A DNA stretch of 58,681 bases from an uncultured Prevotella sp. (GTDB lineage Bacteria > Bacteroidota > Bacteroidia > Bacteroidales > Bacteroidaceae), in the NCBI GenBank assembly GCA_900557035.1, contig USRA01000004.1, forward strand, positions 1 through 58,681, in the 5' to 3' direction. This document shows, one piece after another, positions 1-8,593 of this stretch (positions within the stretch are counted from its first letter, which is position 1; each line of letters starts with the position of its first letter). The notes beneath the pieces were generated by a model. That model was not told the origin of the DNA and made no database searches. It saw only the letters and a program-made list of their open reading frames with translations. The position numbers were made by a program, and so were the translations under genes.

Positions 1-120
1 ACGTTGCTGAACGCACATTCAACGTTGCTGAACGCACATTCAACGTTGCTGAACGCACATTCAACGTTGCTGAACGTACATTCAACGTCGCTGAACGCAC
101 ATTCAACGTCGTTGAACGAA
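1..120. repeat. 21-bp tandem repeat array
   Basis: Five full units of 21 bp (starts at 1, 22, 43, 64 and 85) plus a decayed sixth unit from 106. Units differ by single substitutions (c/t and g/c changes in units 4-6). Each unit contains short self-complementary words (TTCAACG / CGTTGAA), so single strands could fold. There are no unique spacers, so this is not CRISPR. The array begins at the window edge and may extend upstream. It lies about 90 bp upstream of the ftsX promoter. Confidence 0.9.
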
Positions 121-136
121 AAAATCATTTAAGCTT

Positions 137-180
137 AGCAACAAATTCTATTAATGGTAGCAACAAATTCTATTAATGGT
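137..180. repeat. 22-bp tandem duplication
   Basis: Two identical 22-bp units, 137-158 and 159-180, start with AGCAACAAATTC. A degenerate third copy (AGTAATAAATGC) follows from 181. It sits between the 21-bp array and the ftsX promoter. No coding potential is seen. Confidence 0.85.
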
Positions 181-210
181 AGTAATAAATGCAAATAAAT
201 GCAATTTTAT

Positions 211-241
211 TTTGTTATCTCTTCGTTTATGTGTATCTTTG
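211..241 (+). promoter_or_regulatory. Bacteroidetes-type promoter of the ftsX operon
   Basis: A TTTG -33 element (211-214) and a TATCTTTG -7 element (234-241) are separated by 19 bp. This matches the TTG/TAnnTTTG consensus of the Bacteroidetes primary sigma factor. Transcription would begin near 247, about 48 nt before the ftsX start codon. Confidence 0.75.
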
Positions 242-294
242 CAAACAATTTGGGTAATTACGCCCTTCCGGTCTGAAAATTAATAGATTTAGAA

Positions 295-1173
295 ATGAGA
301 AAGAAACAATATAAGCCTCGCAATCATCGTGGATTGCAGGTCGTTACTTTATGTATCAGCACCGCTATGGTGCTTGTTTTGTTGGGATTGGTCATCTTTT
401 CCGTATTGATGGGAAAAAACCTCTCTTCCTATGTCAAGGAGAACCTGGTGGTACAGGTGATGCTCGAACAGGATGTTACCAATCCTGAGGGCTTGCAGAT
501 GTGTAAGCGCTTGAAGGCTCGTCCTTACGTGAAAGGTCTGACCTATATCACCAAGGAACAGGCTTTGAAGGAGGCTACCCGCGATCTGGGTACCAATCCT
601 AGCGAATTTGCCGGTGTGAATCCTTTCCAGCCATCTATCGAAATCACGACACAGGCGGATTATGCCAACAATGATTCCCTGAAGTGGATAGCCAAGGAAC
701 TGAAAAGCTACTCGCGCGTGACGGAAGTAAGTTATCAGCACGACCTGATAGAACAGGTGAACAATTCGCTCACCAAGATAAGCATCGGACTTCTTATCGT
801 AGCCGCACTGCTTACCTTTATCTCGTTCTCGCTTATCAACAATACGGTGAGACTGGGCATCTATGCCCGCCGATTCTCCATCCATACCATGAAGCTGGTG
901 GGTGCATCCTGGGGCTTCATCCGTAAGCCATTCATCAAGAGGGCTGTATTGGTGGGTGTGATAGCGGCTTTGCTTGCTGATGGTTTCCTCGGTGGATGCC
1001 TCTATGCCTGGTCGGTTCACGAGCCGGAGCTGGTCAATGTGCTCGGCTGGCAGGAACTTGCCATCACAGGTGGTTCGGTATTCCTCTTCGGTATCATCAT
1101 TACAGCTCTCTGTGCCAGTATATCGGTGAACAAGTTCCTCAAGATGAAGGCGGGAGATTTGTATAAGATTTAA
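295..1173 (+). CDS. ftsX: cell division protein FtsX (permease-like)
   Basis: This is an FtsX-family inner-membrane protein of 292 residues. It is the permease-like partner of the ATPase FtsE, and the pair regulates peptidoglycan hydrolases at the septum. The protein has a short basic cytoplasmic N-terminus, a first membrane helix around residues 20-42, a periplasmic domain to about 160, and three further helices near 164-182, 220-240 and 258-280. This is the usual four-helix FtsX layout. The ATG at 295 lies about 48 nt downstream of the promoter. It is the first gene of a run with DUF3098, uppP, truB, queA and folK. No ftsE is visible in the window, as is common in Bacteroidetes, where the two genes are often apart. 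Confidence 0.93.
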   Translation: MRKKQYKPRNHRGLQVVTLCISTAMVLVLLGLVIFSVLMGKNLSSYVKENLVVQVMLEQDVTNPEGLQMCKRLKARPYVKGLTYITKEQALKEATRDLGTNPSEFAGVNPFQPSIEITTQADYANNDSLKWIAKELKSYSRVTEVSYQHDLIEQVNNSLTKISIGLLIVAALLTFISFSLINNTVRLGIYARRFSIHTMKLVGASWGFIRKPFIKRAVLVGVIAALLADGFLGGCLYAWSVHEPELVNVLGWQELAITGGSVFLFGIIITALCASISVNKFLKMKAGDLYKI

Positions 1174-1241
1174 ACTTTGCACATTGCACTTTGCACATGA
1201 CACATTACATATTAAACATTACACATTAAACATTATATATA

Positions 1242-1469
1242 ATGGATAAGAAGAATTTAGCATTTGACAAGATGAACTTCATCTTGCTGGCAATTGGTAT
1301 GGCAATTGTCATCATCGGTTTCCTCCTGATGAGCGGCGCTGGCTCTAACGAGCACTCTTTCGATGCTGATATTTTCAGTACTCGCCGTATTGTAGTGGCA
1401 CCAACCGTTACCCTGTTTGGTTTCCTCTCGATTATCTATGCGGTTATACGCAAGCCTAAGGACGAATAG
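1242..1469 (+). CDS. DUF3098 family small membrane protein
   Basis: This 75-residue protein has two predicted membrane helices, about residues 11-31 and 50-68, with a charged linker and a Lys/Asp/Glu-rich C-terminus. It matches the DUF3098 family, which in Bacteroidetes commonly lies directly between ftsX and the undecaprenyl-diphosphatase gene, as here. Gaps are 68 nt to ftsX and 84 nt to uppP. Its function is unknown. The conserved position suggests a role in envelope or division biology, but this is inference from context only. Confidence 0.85.
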   Translation: MDKKNLAFDKMNFILLAIGMAIVIIGFLLMSGAGSNEHSFDADIFSTRRIVVAPTVTLFGFLSIIYAVIRKPKDE

Positions 1470-1553
1470 GGTAAGACAATCAAGTAAATAAACAAGGGAG
1501 TAGGCTTTGCAATTCCCTATATATAATAAGGTATAAAAAATAATCAGTAATCA

Positions 1554-2351
1554 ATGAATTGGTTTGAAGCTTTAGTGTTGGGACTCATCCAGGGTCTCAC
1601 AGAGTATTTGCCTGTAAGTAGTAGTGGTCACTTGGCTATCGGTGCCCATCTTTTTGGCATCAATGGTGAGAATAACTTGACTTTTACCATCATGGTACAT
1701 GTAGCTACCGTGCTGAGTACATTGGTAATTCTTTGGAAGGAAATCGACTGGATTCTGAAGGGTCTCTTCAAGTTCCAGATGAATGAGGAAACAAAGTATG
1801 CCCTCAATATCGTTATCTCTATGATTCCTGTAGGAGTTGTAGGTCTGTTCTTCAAGGACAAGGTAGAGGAAGTGTTCGGTTCAGGCTTGCTCATCGTGGG
1901 CATCATGCTTCTCGTAACAGCATGTCTTCTTACCTTCTCTTACTTCGCCAAGCCACGCCAGAAGGAGAACATTTCTCCTCTGCATGCATTCATCATCGGT
2001 CTCGGTCAGGCACTTGCAGTATTGCCAGGTCTTTCACGCTCTGGTACTACCATTGCTACCGGTCTTTTGCTGGGTGACAAGAAGGAGAAGATGGCTCAGT
2101 TCTCATTCCTCATGGTGATTCCTCCTATCTTGGGTGAGGCATTGCTCGACCTCCTGAAGGGTCTGAAGGGAGAAGAGGCTCTTGGCGGCATCGATGCATT
2201 CCCTATGATTGTGGGCTTCGTGGCAGCATTCGTATCAGGTTGTCTGGCTTGTAAGTGGATGATCAATATCGTGAAGAAGGGTAAGCTGGTATATTTCGGT
2301 ATCTATTGTGCTATTGCAGGTGCCGTTACCATCATCTGTTCAATCATTTAA
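1554..2351 (+). CDS. uppP: undecaprenyl-diphosphatase UppP (BacA)
   Basis: This 265-residue polytopic inner-membrane enzyme dephosphorylates undecaprenyl diphosphate to recycle the lipid carrier used for peptidoglycan and surface polysaccharides. Family motifs are clear: a [12 protein letters not shown] block near residues 16-27 and a GLSRSGTT block near 159-166, which together form the catalytic site. The length matches the BacA family (about 260-275 residues). Only 3 nt separate its stop from truB, so the two are probably translated from one message. The family is linked to bacitracin tolerance. Confidence 0.95.
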   Translation: MNWFEALVLGLIQGLTEYLPVSSSGHLAIGAHLFGINGENNLTFTIMVHVATVLSTLVILWKEIDWILKGLFKFQMNEETKYALNIVISMIPVGVVGLFFKDKVEEVFGSGLLIVGIMLLVTACLLTFSYFAKPRQKENISPLHAFIIGLGQALAVLPGLSRSGTTIATGLLLGDKKEKMAQFSFLMVIPPILGEALLDLLKGLKGEEALGGIDAFPMIVGFVAAFVSGCLACKWMINIVKKGKLVYFGIYCAIAGAVTIICSII

Positions 2352-2354
2352 TAT

Positions 2355-3068
2355 ATGGATTTCAGAAAAGGAGAAATTATAGCCATTGACAAGCCTTATC
2401 GCATGTCGAGCTTTGGAGCATTGGCGCACGTTCGCTATCTGCTCAGCAAGAAACTCGGCTTCAAGGTGAAGATAGGACATGCCGGTACGCTCGATCCCCT
2501 TGCTACGGGTGTGTTGGTGCTCTGCACGGGTAAATGTACCAAGCAGATTGAGCAGTTGCAGACACATACCAAGGAATATACGGCAACCCTTCAGTTGGGG
2601 GCTACCACGGCAAGCTACGATAAGGAGCACAGTGTAAACCATACTTTCCCTACCAAGCACATCACCCGTGAGCTGGTAGAGGAGGTGCTGAAGAAGTTTG
2701 TTGGTGAGATTCAGCAGGTTCCACCTACCTATAGTGCCGTAAAGGTGAATGGCGACCGTTCTTATGCCCTGCGTAGAGCAGGCGAGGAGGTGCAGCTGAA
2801 ACCTAAGACCGTGCGTGTGGATGAGATTGAACTCACCGATTACAACGATGAGGAGAAGACGGCAAGCATCCGTGTGGTTTGCGGTAAGGGTACTTACATC
2901 CGTTCCCTGGCGCGCGACATCGGTCGTGCCCTGGATAGCGGTGCCTTCCTGACAGCCCTCCGCCGTACCAAGGCTGGAAGCTTCTCGGTAGAGAACTGTA
3001 TCGACTTTGACTATTTCCAGGAATGGCTCGATGCACAGGAGATAGAAGACAGCCTTGCCAATAACTAG
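2355..3068 (+). CDS. truB: tRNA pseudouridine(55) synthase TruB
   Basis: TruB converts uridine 55 of the tRNA T-loop to pseudouridine. The catalytic block GHAGTLDPLATG is present near residues 42-53, with the Asp as nucleophile. The C-terminal part shows the usual GKGTYIRSLARDIG motif near 178-191. At 237 residues it is a short TruB lacking a long C-terminal PUA extension, as is normal in Bacteroidetes. It starts 3 nt after uppP. Confidence 0.95.
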   Translation: MDFRKGEIIAIDKPYRMSSFGALAHVRYLLSKKLGFKVKIGHAGTLDPLATGVLVLCTGKCTKQIEQLQTHTKEYTATLQLGATTASYDKEHSVNHTFPTKHITRELVEEVLKKFVGEIQQVPPTYSAVKVNGDRSYALRRAGEEVQLKPKTVRVDEIELTDYNDEEKTASIRVVCGKGTYIRSLARDIGRALDSGAFLTALRRTKAGSFSVENCIDFDYFQEWLDAQEIEDSLANN

Positions 3069-3130
3069 GCTCGAACTTCGAGATATGACATTAATAGTAA
3101 ATCATCTTAAGAAAGGAGATATAATATCAC

Positions 3131-4315
3131 ATGAAACTATCACAATTCAACTTTAAGTTGCCAGCTGCTCAGGTGGCACTTTATCCACATAAGACTAAGC
3201 GTGTGGTCAAGACTGCCAGTGGTGAACGTACATTCGAGATTACCCGTCGTGACGAGTCTCGACTCATGGTGCTCCACAAGAAGTCTGAAACCATCGATAT
3301 GTATAAGAAGGACGAGAATGGCAAGGATATGGTGGATGCTGATGGCAATCCAGTATTCCTGCAGTTCAAGGATATCGTCAACTACTTCGAAGAGGGTGAT
3401 ACCTTCATCTTCAATGATACGAAGGTATTCCCAGCGCGCCTTTATGGTACCAAGGAGAAGACCGATGCCAAGATTGAGGTGTTCCTGCTCCGTGAGCTGA
3501 ATGCCGAGATGCGTCTTTGGGATGTGCTGGTAGAGCCTGCGCGCAAGATCCGTATCGGCAACAAGCTCTTCTTCGATGATGTCAACGAGATGGTAGCCGA
3601 GGTTATCGATAATACCACAAGCCGTGGCCGTACCCTCCGTTTCCTCTATGATGAGGATGGCAATCACGATGTCTTCAAGCGTTCGCTCTTTGCATTGGGT
3701 GAGGCTCCGCTTCCTCGCTATATCATCGATGCCCGTGAGGATCACCATGCTACAGAGGATGATATGGACGACTTCCAGTGTGTTTTCGCTGAGAAGGAGG
3801 GTGCCGTAACTGCTCCTGCTACTGGTCTTCATTTCTCTCGTGAGTTGATGAAGCGCCTGGAAATCAACGGTATCAACGAGGCTTACATCACCCTGCATTG
3901 CGGATTGGGCAACTTCCACGAGATTGAGGTAGAGGACCTTACCAAGCACAAGATGGATTCTGAGCAGATGATTATCTCTAAGGAAGCCTGCGAACTGGTG
4001 AATAAGACCAAGCAGGAAGGTCATCGCGTATGCGCCATCGGTACCAGCGTGATGAAGGCTACTGAAACTGCTGTAGGTACAGACGGAATGATGAAGGAGT
4101 TTGATGGATGGACCAATAAGTTCATCTTCCCTCCATACGATTTCGGATTGGCTGACTGTGCTGTTGCCAACTTCTATCATCCAGAGTCAACCTTGATGAT
4201 GTGTACTGCTGCCTTTGGTGGTTACGACCTGGTATATGAGGCATACAAGAAGGCTGTGAAGAATGGCTATATGTTTGGTTGCTACGGTGACTCACTGTTG
4301 ATACTTCCAGACTAA
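3131..4315 (+). CDS. queA: S-adenosylmethionine:tRNA ribosyltransferase-isomerase QueA
   Basis: QueA transfers and isomerises the ribosyl group of SAM onto 7-aminomethyl-7-deazaguanine in tRNA to form epoxyqueuosine. Typical segments are visible: FNDTKVFPARLYG near residues 95-107, PLPRYI near 194-199, and GAVTAPATGLHF near 223-234. The protein has 394 residues, longer than E. coli QueA (about 356) because of an N-terminal region with a lysine-rich insert around residues 50-80. An AAGAAAGGAGAT stretch, unusually Shine-Dalgarno-like for this phylum, lies about 10 nt before the ATG. Confidence 0.95.
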   Translation: MKLSQFNFKLPAAQVALYPHKTKRVVKTASGERTFEITRRDESRLMVLHKKSETIDMYKKDENGKDMVDADGNPVFLQFKDIVNYFEEGDTFIFNDTKVFPARLYGTKEKTDAKIEVFLLRELNAEMRLWDVLVEPARKIRIGNKLFFDDVNEMVAEVIDNTTSRGRTLRFLYDEDGNHDVFKRSLFALGEAPLPRYIIDAREDHHATEDDMDDFQCVFAEKEGAVTAPATGLHFSRELMKRLEINGINEAYITLHCGLGNFHEIEVEDLTKHKMDSEQMIISKEACELVNKTKQEGHRVCAIGTSVMKATETAVGTDGMMKEFDGWTNKFIFPPYDFGLADCAVANFYHPESTLMMCTAAFGGYDLVYEAYKKAVKNGYMFGCYGDSLLILPD

Positions 4316-4376
4316 ACGGTGGAATAAACAGTTTTTGTACATATAGAAGTGATTGATATTCAGTAGATAAACTGAG

Positions 4377-4385
4377 TTATCCACA
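4377..4385 (+). promoter_or_regulatory. perfect DnaA-box consensus upstream of folK
   Basis: TTATCCACA, an exact DnaA-box sequence, lies 25 nt upstream of folK. It is a single site without clustered neighbours or an AT-rich unwinding region nearby, so it may be chance or a titration/regulatory site. It is not evidence for an origin. Confidence 0.4.
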
Positions 4386-4409
4386 GTTTTTATAAAAGTG
4401 TGAATAAGT

Positions 4410-4814
4410 ATGTATAAAGTATATTTAAGCCTTGGCACGAATCTGGGCAACCGGAAGCGTAATATTTGTGAGGCTATCGATAAAATAGGAGAGCAGATTG
4501 GCGTGGTAGAGCGCCAGTCTGCTCTTTACGAAACCAAGCCTTGGGGCTATTCATCTCCCAATGACTTCATCAATTCCTGTGTGATGGTTCTCACCGCCAT
4601 GGCTCCTCGTCAGGTGTTGGAGGCTACCCAGCGGATAGAGCAGGAGATGGGCAGAACCCTGAAGTCTGTAAATGGAGAATATCACGACCGCATCATCGAC
4701 ATCGACATTCTGATGATAGATGATCTGGTGATTAATGAGCCCGATTTCAAGGTTCCTCATCCTCTGATGGAAGAGCGCGATTTCGTGATGACTCCGCTGA
4801 AGGAAATATTGTAG
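4410..4814 (+). CDS. folK: 2-amino-4-hydroxy-6-hydroxymethyldihydropteridine diphosphokinase FolK
   Basis: FolK transfers pyrophosphate from ATP to 6-hydroxymethyl-7,8-dihydropterin in folate synthesis. Family motifs are visible: SLGTNLGN near residues 7-14, ETKPWG near 42-47, the HDRIIDIDIL metal/ATP block near 92-101, and HPLMEERDFV near 117-126. At 134 residues it is shorter than E. coli FolK (159), as is common in Bacteroidetes. It is the last gene of the ftsX-to-folK run, separated from queA by 94 nt, and is followed by a strong hairpin terminator. The next folate step (folB) is encoded separately at 29840. Confidence 0.93.
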   Translation: MYKVYLSLGTNLGNRKRNICEAIDKIGEQIGVVERQSALYETKPWGYSSPNDFINSCVMVLTAMAPRQVLEATQRIEQEMGRTLKSVNGEYHDRIIDIDILMIDDLVINEPDFKVPHPLMEERDFVMTPLKEIL

Positions 4815-4869
4815 ATGATTTCACATAAAAAGGTGCTATACCGGATATAAGATATAACTTTAGAGAAAA

Positions 4870-4936
4870 AAATCCCATCGTTCTTGCGAGCGATGGGATT
4901 TTTGGTTCTGTTAAGCAATGTGTCTGCTTTCGCTGA
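4870..4936. repeat. direct repeat copy A, matching the rpsO 3' flank
   Basis: About 66 bp are identical to 6148-6214 except for two adjacent substitutions (GG versus AA) after the hairpin T-run. Copy B is the natural 3' flank of rpsO and ends exactly at its stop codon, so copy A looks like the duplicated piece. The two copies bracket the secreted-protein gene at 5201-6115. Confidence 0.9.
4871..4905 (+). terminator. hairpin terminator after folK (copy A of a duplicated segment)
   Basis: A 10-bp perfect stem (AATCCCATCG, 4871-4880, with CGATGGGATT, 4891-4900) is followed by a T-run and preceded by an A-run, so it can act in both directions. The same hairpin with its flank recurs at 6149-6214, beside rpsO. 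Confidence 0.85.
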
Positions 4937-5034
4937 AATTAAAAGGTTGCTACTTCTTAAGGATAAAGACAGATGGTGGGGAGTGTCATTCCGTAAAAAT
5001 CAGCGTCAAATGATATAAAATTGCCTATTTATGC

Positions 5035-5123
5035 AATGGCACCTTTACTTTTCTTGGGTAAAAGCTTGGAAGTTATTGCTTAATTTCCTATCTTTGCAAG
5101 CAAGAATAAGTAAAGGTGCCATT
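5035..5123. repeat. inverted repeat enclosing a promoter (possible invertible element)
   Basis: A perfect 16-bp inverted repeat (5035-5050 and 5108-5123, AATGGCACCTTTACTT) extends inward by TTCTTG on both sides after a 1-nt offset, giving arms of about 22 bp. The 44-bp centre holds a complete promoter: TTG at 5066-5068, 20 bp, then TATCTTTG at 5089-5096. The promoter currently points towards the gene at 5201. Such an arrangement is typical of phase-variable promoters in Bacteroidales, but the span is short and no recombinase gene lies nearby. It could instead be an operator around the promoter. Confidence 0.65.
5066..5096 (+). promoter_or_regulatory. promoter of the secreted-protein gene
   Basis: TTG (5066-5068) and TATCTTTG (5089-5096) are spaced 20 bp apart, an excellent Bacteroidetes promoter. 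The predicted start of transcription (near 5103) falls in the right arm of the inverted repeat, giving a leader of about 98 nt before the ATG at 5201. Confidence 0.75.
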
Positions 5124-5200
5124 TCTCTTTTTCTAAGGATAAGGCTCTTTCTAGGAACGAACTGACAATTATTTAATTAATAACATAAACCGATACAATT

Positions 5201-6115
5201 ATGAAGAAATCCATCATTTTCGTATTGCTGCTCTCTCTGTTGAGCGTACAGCAAATCCATGCACAGAAGTGGCTCAAGAAATTGGGAAAGGTGGCAGAAA
5301 CCGTGCTTACTAATGACCAGAAGACGACCAATAAGGCGTCTGGCTCTATCCCTGGGTGTACTGTGAAATATACCAGTTGCGTTGCTAATGGCAACGACGT
5401 ACACATCAACTTTGTGATTACCAACACCACTTCCAGTGAACTCAAAATGTATTTCAATGGTTTTGATGACGGCTCTTGTGCTTTTGATAGCAAGAATGTC
5501 AAACATCAGATGCACTTCTATTTGGGTGGCGAAAAGTTAGGTAACTATTCTGATAAGATGCTTCCTTCTAATGTACCTGTCAAGGGTATTATGGTGATAG
5601 AGGATGTAGATCGCACCATCAAGCAGATTAATTCTACTCTTGTTAAGGGTAAGGCTAATGATGTGGAGTTTGCTATTAAGTTGCCTACCCAGGTAGTGGC
5701 AGATGTCAAGAATACCAATTCCGATTTGGTAACCTGCTCATTGCCTGAGTTGCAGTTCAATTTCTTGAAGTGTGTTCGTCAGGGCAGGAATGTTGTGATC
5801 ACTGCTACATTCAAGAATATCGGCAACAAGGAGTATGAGATTTCAGCTTATGGCAATACTCCTACTATATATGATGATGGTGGCGATGCTTACGAGTGTG
5901 ATCCGGAAACAACCCTCTTTGGCAAGAATCGCTGGTTAGGCTATAATTTCTATACCTTGCTCGCTGGTATCCCGATGAAGGCTACGTTTGTCATCAAGAA
6001 TGTCAGCACCAGTGCCACCGAGTTTAGCGTTGTCAAGATTCCATTCAAGTACAATTCTAATGGCGAGACCTCTCAGTATATAGAGTTCCGCAATCTGCCT
6101 ATCTCAGCGCAGTAA
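5201..6115 (+). CDS. secreted protein with two tandem beta-type domains, function unknown
   Basis: I do not recognise this 304-residue protein. It starts with a signal peptide (residues 1-21, cut after IHA). After a short Lys-rich linker come two similar regions, about residues 50-165 and 185-300. Each begins with a conserved Cys, a basic/polar turn (CVANGND and CVRQGRN) and alternating beta-strand residues ending in an Asn- and Gly-rich loop. This suggests an internal domain duplication with an immunoglobulin-like or similar beta fold. No catalytic motif is seen. The gene stands alone between two copies of the rpsO terminator segment and has its own promoter inside an inverted repeat, so it is probably an inserted and possibly phase-variable surface or periplasmic factor. 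Confidence 0.8.
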   Translation: MKKSIIFVLLLSLLSVQQIHAQKWLKKLGKVAETVLTNDQKTTNKASGSIPGCTVKYTSCVANGNDVHINFVITNTTSSELKMYFNGFDDGSCAFDSKNVKHQMHFYLGGEKLGNYSDKMLPSNVPVKGIMVIEDVDRTIKQINSTLVKGKANDVEFAIKLPTQVVADVKNTNSDLVTCSLPELQFNFLKCVRQGRNVVITATFKNIGNKEYEISAYGNTPTIYDDGGDAYECDPETTLFGKNRWLGYNFYTLLAGIPMKATFVIKNVSTSATEFSVVKIPFKYNSNGETSQYIEFRNLPISAQ

Positions 6116-6147
6116 GTAGAAATCTTAATAAGTTGACATAAAAAGAA

Positions 6148-6214
6148 AAATCCCATCGTTCTTGCGAGCGATGGGATTTTTAATTCTGTTAAGCAATGTG
6201 TCTGCTTTCGCTGA
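6148..6214. repeat. direct repeat copy B and bidirectional terminator
   Basis: The stem at 6149-6158 pairs with 6169-6178 and is flanked by A- and T-runs, so it can stop both the plus-strand gene ending at 6115 and rpsO on the minus strand. The segment from the hairpin to the rpsO stop codon is duplicated at 4870-4936. Confidence 0.85.
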
Positions 6215-6484
6215 TTACTTACGAAGACCGAGGGCCTTGATGATAGCACGATAGCGATTGATGTCGCGATCATACAAGTAATCGAGCAATGCACGACGCT
6301 TTCCTACAAGCTGTGTCAACGCACGTGTTGTAGTATAATCTTTACGGTTCTTCTTAACATGTTCCGTCAAATGAGCAATACGGTATGAGAACAATGCTAT
6401 CTGGCTCTCAGCTGAACCAGTATCAGAGTTAGACTTTCCGTACTTGCTAAAGATCTCTTCTTTTTTTGCTTTGTCTAAATACAT
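6215..6484 (-). CDS. rpsO: 30S ribosomal protein S15
   Basis: S15 is a small-subunit protein that binds the 16S rRNA central domain. It has 89 residues, the normal length. The family signature is present: KSNSDTGSAESQIALF near residues 17-32, then the conserved LTEHVKKNRKDY block and LVGKRRALLDYL near 58-69. It is monocistronic and divergent from typA. Its promoter lies at 6572-6603 on the minus strand. Its 3' flank was duplicated next to folK. Confidence 0.97.
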   Translation of the reverse strand: MYLDKAKKEEIFSKYGKSNSDTGSAESQIALFSYRIAHLTEHVKKNRKDYTTTRALTQLVGKRRALLDYLYDRDINRYRAIIKALGLRK

Positions 6485-6571
6485 AGCTGTGATACTTAAA
6501 ATTTAATTATTATGAATGAATGTTATGCACTTTTGGACCTTCCTCACGGTGGTTTCCGTTAAAATGCGGTG

Positions 6572-6603
6572 CAAAGGTACAACTTTTCAGTGAATTATGC
6601 AAA
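6572..6603 (-). promoter_or_regulatory. rpsO promoter
   Basis: On the minus strand, TTTG (6600-6603) and TACCTTTG (6572-6579) are separated by 20 bp. The leader to the rpsO start would be about 80 nt, long enough for S15 autoregulatory structure, though none was resolved by eye. Confidence 0.7.
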
Positions 6604-6663
6604 TTTTTCGGGATTTTTTTGTAATTTTGCACCCAAATTCATTAAGTATTTAAGGTAAAGGAA

Positions 6664-8466
6664 ATGCAAGACATTAGAAACATTGCAGTTATTGCACACG
6701 TTGACCATGGTAAAACTACCTTGGTGGATAAGATGATGCTCGCTGGTAAACTGTTCCGTGACGGCCAGGATAACAGCGGCGAAGTGCTCGATTCCAACGA
6801 CTTGGAGCGCGAGCGTGGTATCACCATTCTCTCAAAGAATGTATCTATCAATTGGAAAGGTACTAAGATTAATATCCTCGATACTCCTGGACACTCTGAC
6901 TTCGGTGGTGAGGTTGAGCGCGTGCTCAACATGGCAGATGGTTGCCTCCTCCTCGTCGATGCTTTCGAGGGTCCTATGCCTCAGACTCGTTTCGTGCTGC
7001 AGAAGGCGTTGCAGCTCGGACTGAAACCTATCGTTGTCGTTAACAAGGTAGATAAGCCTAACTGTCGCCCTGAAGAGGTGTACGAAATGGTGTTCGACCT
7101 GATGTGCGACCTCGATGCTACTGAGGATCAGCTTGACTTTACTGTAGTTTACGGTTCAGCTAAGAATGGCTGGATGAGCGAGGACTACAACAAGCCAACA
7201 GACAACATTGATTATTTGCTCGACAAGATTGTGGAGATTATCCCTGCTCCTAAGCAGTTGGAGGGTACTCCTCAGCTCTTGATCACATCTCTTGACTATA
7301 GCTCTTACACCGGTCGTATCGCCGTAGGTCGTGTACACCGTGGTACTTTGAAGGATGGCATGAACATCACAATCTGCCATCGCGATGGTACTCAGGAGAA
7401 GACTAAGATCAAGGAACTCCATACCTTCGAGGGTATGGGTCATAAGAAGACAGACCATGTGGATTCTGGTGACATCTGTGCCGTTATCGGTTTGGAGAAG
7501 TTCGAGATTGGTGATACCATCTGCGACTTCGAGAACCCAGAGCCACTTCCTCCAATCGCTGTAGATGAGCCTACCATGAGTATGCTCTTCACCATCAACG
7601 ATTCACCTTTCTTCGGTAAGGAGGGTAAGTTCTGTACTTCACGTCATATCCAGGAACGTTTGAACAAGGAGTTGGAGAAGAACCTGGCTCTTCGTGTTCA
7701 GCCTTACGAGGATACTACTGATAAGTGGATTGTTTCTGGTCGTGGTGTGCTCCATCTCTCTGTGCTCGTTGAGACCATGCGTCGTGAGGGCTATGAGCTT
7801 CAGGTAGGTCAGCCTCAGGTTATCTACAAGGAGATTGATGGTGTGAAGTGTGAGCCTATCGAGGAGTTGACCATCAACGTTCCAGAGGAGTTCGCTTCTA
7901 AGATGATTGATATGGTTACCCGTCGTAAGGGTGATATGACCTCTATGCTGAATATGGGTGAGCGTGTGGATATCGAATTTGATATTCCTTCACGTGGTAT
8001 CATCGGTCTTCGTACCAATGTGCTCACCGCTTCTCAGGGTGAGGCTATCATGGCCCACCGTTTCAAGGAGTATCAGCCATACAAGGGCGAGATCAGCCGC
8101 CGTTCCAACGGTAGCATGATAGCGCTGGAAACTGGTACAGCCTATGCTTACGCCATCGATAAGTTGCAGGATCGCGGTAAGTTCTTCATCGACCCAGGTG
8201 AGGAGGTTTACGGTGGCGAGGTGGTTGGTGAGCATGTTCACGACAACGACCTGGTGGTTAATGTAACCAAGGCAAAGCAGTTGACCAACGTCCGTGCCTC
8301 TGGTTCTGACGAAAAGGCTCGCGTGATTCCTAAGACCGTGATGAGCCTTGAGGAGTGCCTGGAGTACATCCGCGAGGATGAATACGTAGAGGTAACTCCT
8401 AAGAGTATGCGTATGCGCAAGGTGATTCTCGATCACTTGGAGCGCAAGCGTAGTAATAAAGATTAA
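6664..8466 (+). CDS. typA: ribosome-associated translational GTPase TypA/BipA
   Basis: BipA is an EF-G-like GTPase that assists 50S assembly and stress adaptation. The protein has 600 residues, the family length. GTPase motifs are clear: P-loop AHVDHGKTT near residues 11-19, [11 protein letters not shown] near 79-89 and VNKVDK near 125-130. Domain II, EF-G III/V-like domains and the BipA-specific C-terminal region follow. A TAATTTTG -7 element at 6622-6629 gives a leader of about 30 nt. It is followed by a hairpin terminator near 8497-8551. Confidence 0.97.
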   Translation: MQDIRNIAVIAHVDHGKTTLVDKMMLAGKLFRDGQDNSGEVLDSNDLERERGITILSKNVSINWKGTKINILDTPGHSDFGGEVERVLNMADGCLLLVDAFEGPMPQTRFVLQKALQLGLKPIVVVNKVDKPNCRPEEVYEMVFDLMCDLDATEDQLDFTVVYGSAKNGWMSEDYNKPTDNIDYLLDKIVEIIPAPKQLEGTPQLLITSLDYSSYTGRIAVGRVHRGTLKDGMNITICHRDGTQEKTKIKELHTFEGMGHKKTDHVDSGDICAVIGLEKFEIGDTICDFENPEPLPPIAVDEPTMSMLFTINDSPFFGKEGKFCTSRHIQERLNKELEKNLALRVQPYEDTTDKWIVSGRGVLHLSVLVETMRREGYELQVGQPQVIYKEIDGVKCEPIEELTINVPEEFASKMIDMVTRRKGDMTSMLNMGERVDIEFDIPSRGIIGLRTNVLTASQGEAIMAHRFKEYQPYKGEISRRSNGSMIALETGTAYAYAIDKLQDRGKFFIDPGEEVYGGEVVGEHVHDNDLVVNVTKAKQLTNVRASGSDEKARVIPKTVMSLEECLEYIREDEYVEVTPKSMRMRKVILDHLERKRSNKD

Positions 8467-8496
8467 GCTATAGCTTATATATAAATGGATCCGTGA

Positions 8497-8551
8497 GAAT
8501 TCCCCTCTAGCCGATTGCCTAGGCAGTCTGCTTGCAGGGGATTCTTTTTTT
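8497..8551 (+). terminator. terminator after typA
   Basis: GAATTCCCCT (8497-8506) pairs with AGGGGATTC (8536-8544), with one bulged base, and is followed directly by a run of T. The loop holds a further small palindrome (TGCCTAGGCA). Confidence 0.75.
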
Positions 8552-8593
8552 ATTTAAAGATGATTCTTTATTTTTAATTTGGAATGTATCCGT

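Noticed and set aside
1..120. Possible CRISPR array
   Set aside because: Units are contiguous 21-bp tandem repeats with no unique spacers and no cas genes nearby.
3140..4180. 346-codon minus-strand frame inside queA
   Set aside because: Antisense shadow of queA arising from codon bias.
4377..4385. Replication origin at the DnaA box near folK
   Set aside because: Only one box, no cluster or unwinding element; the dnaA upstream region likewise has just one box, so no oriC call is made.
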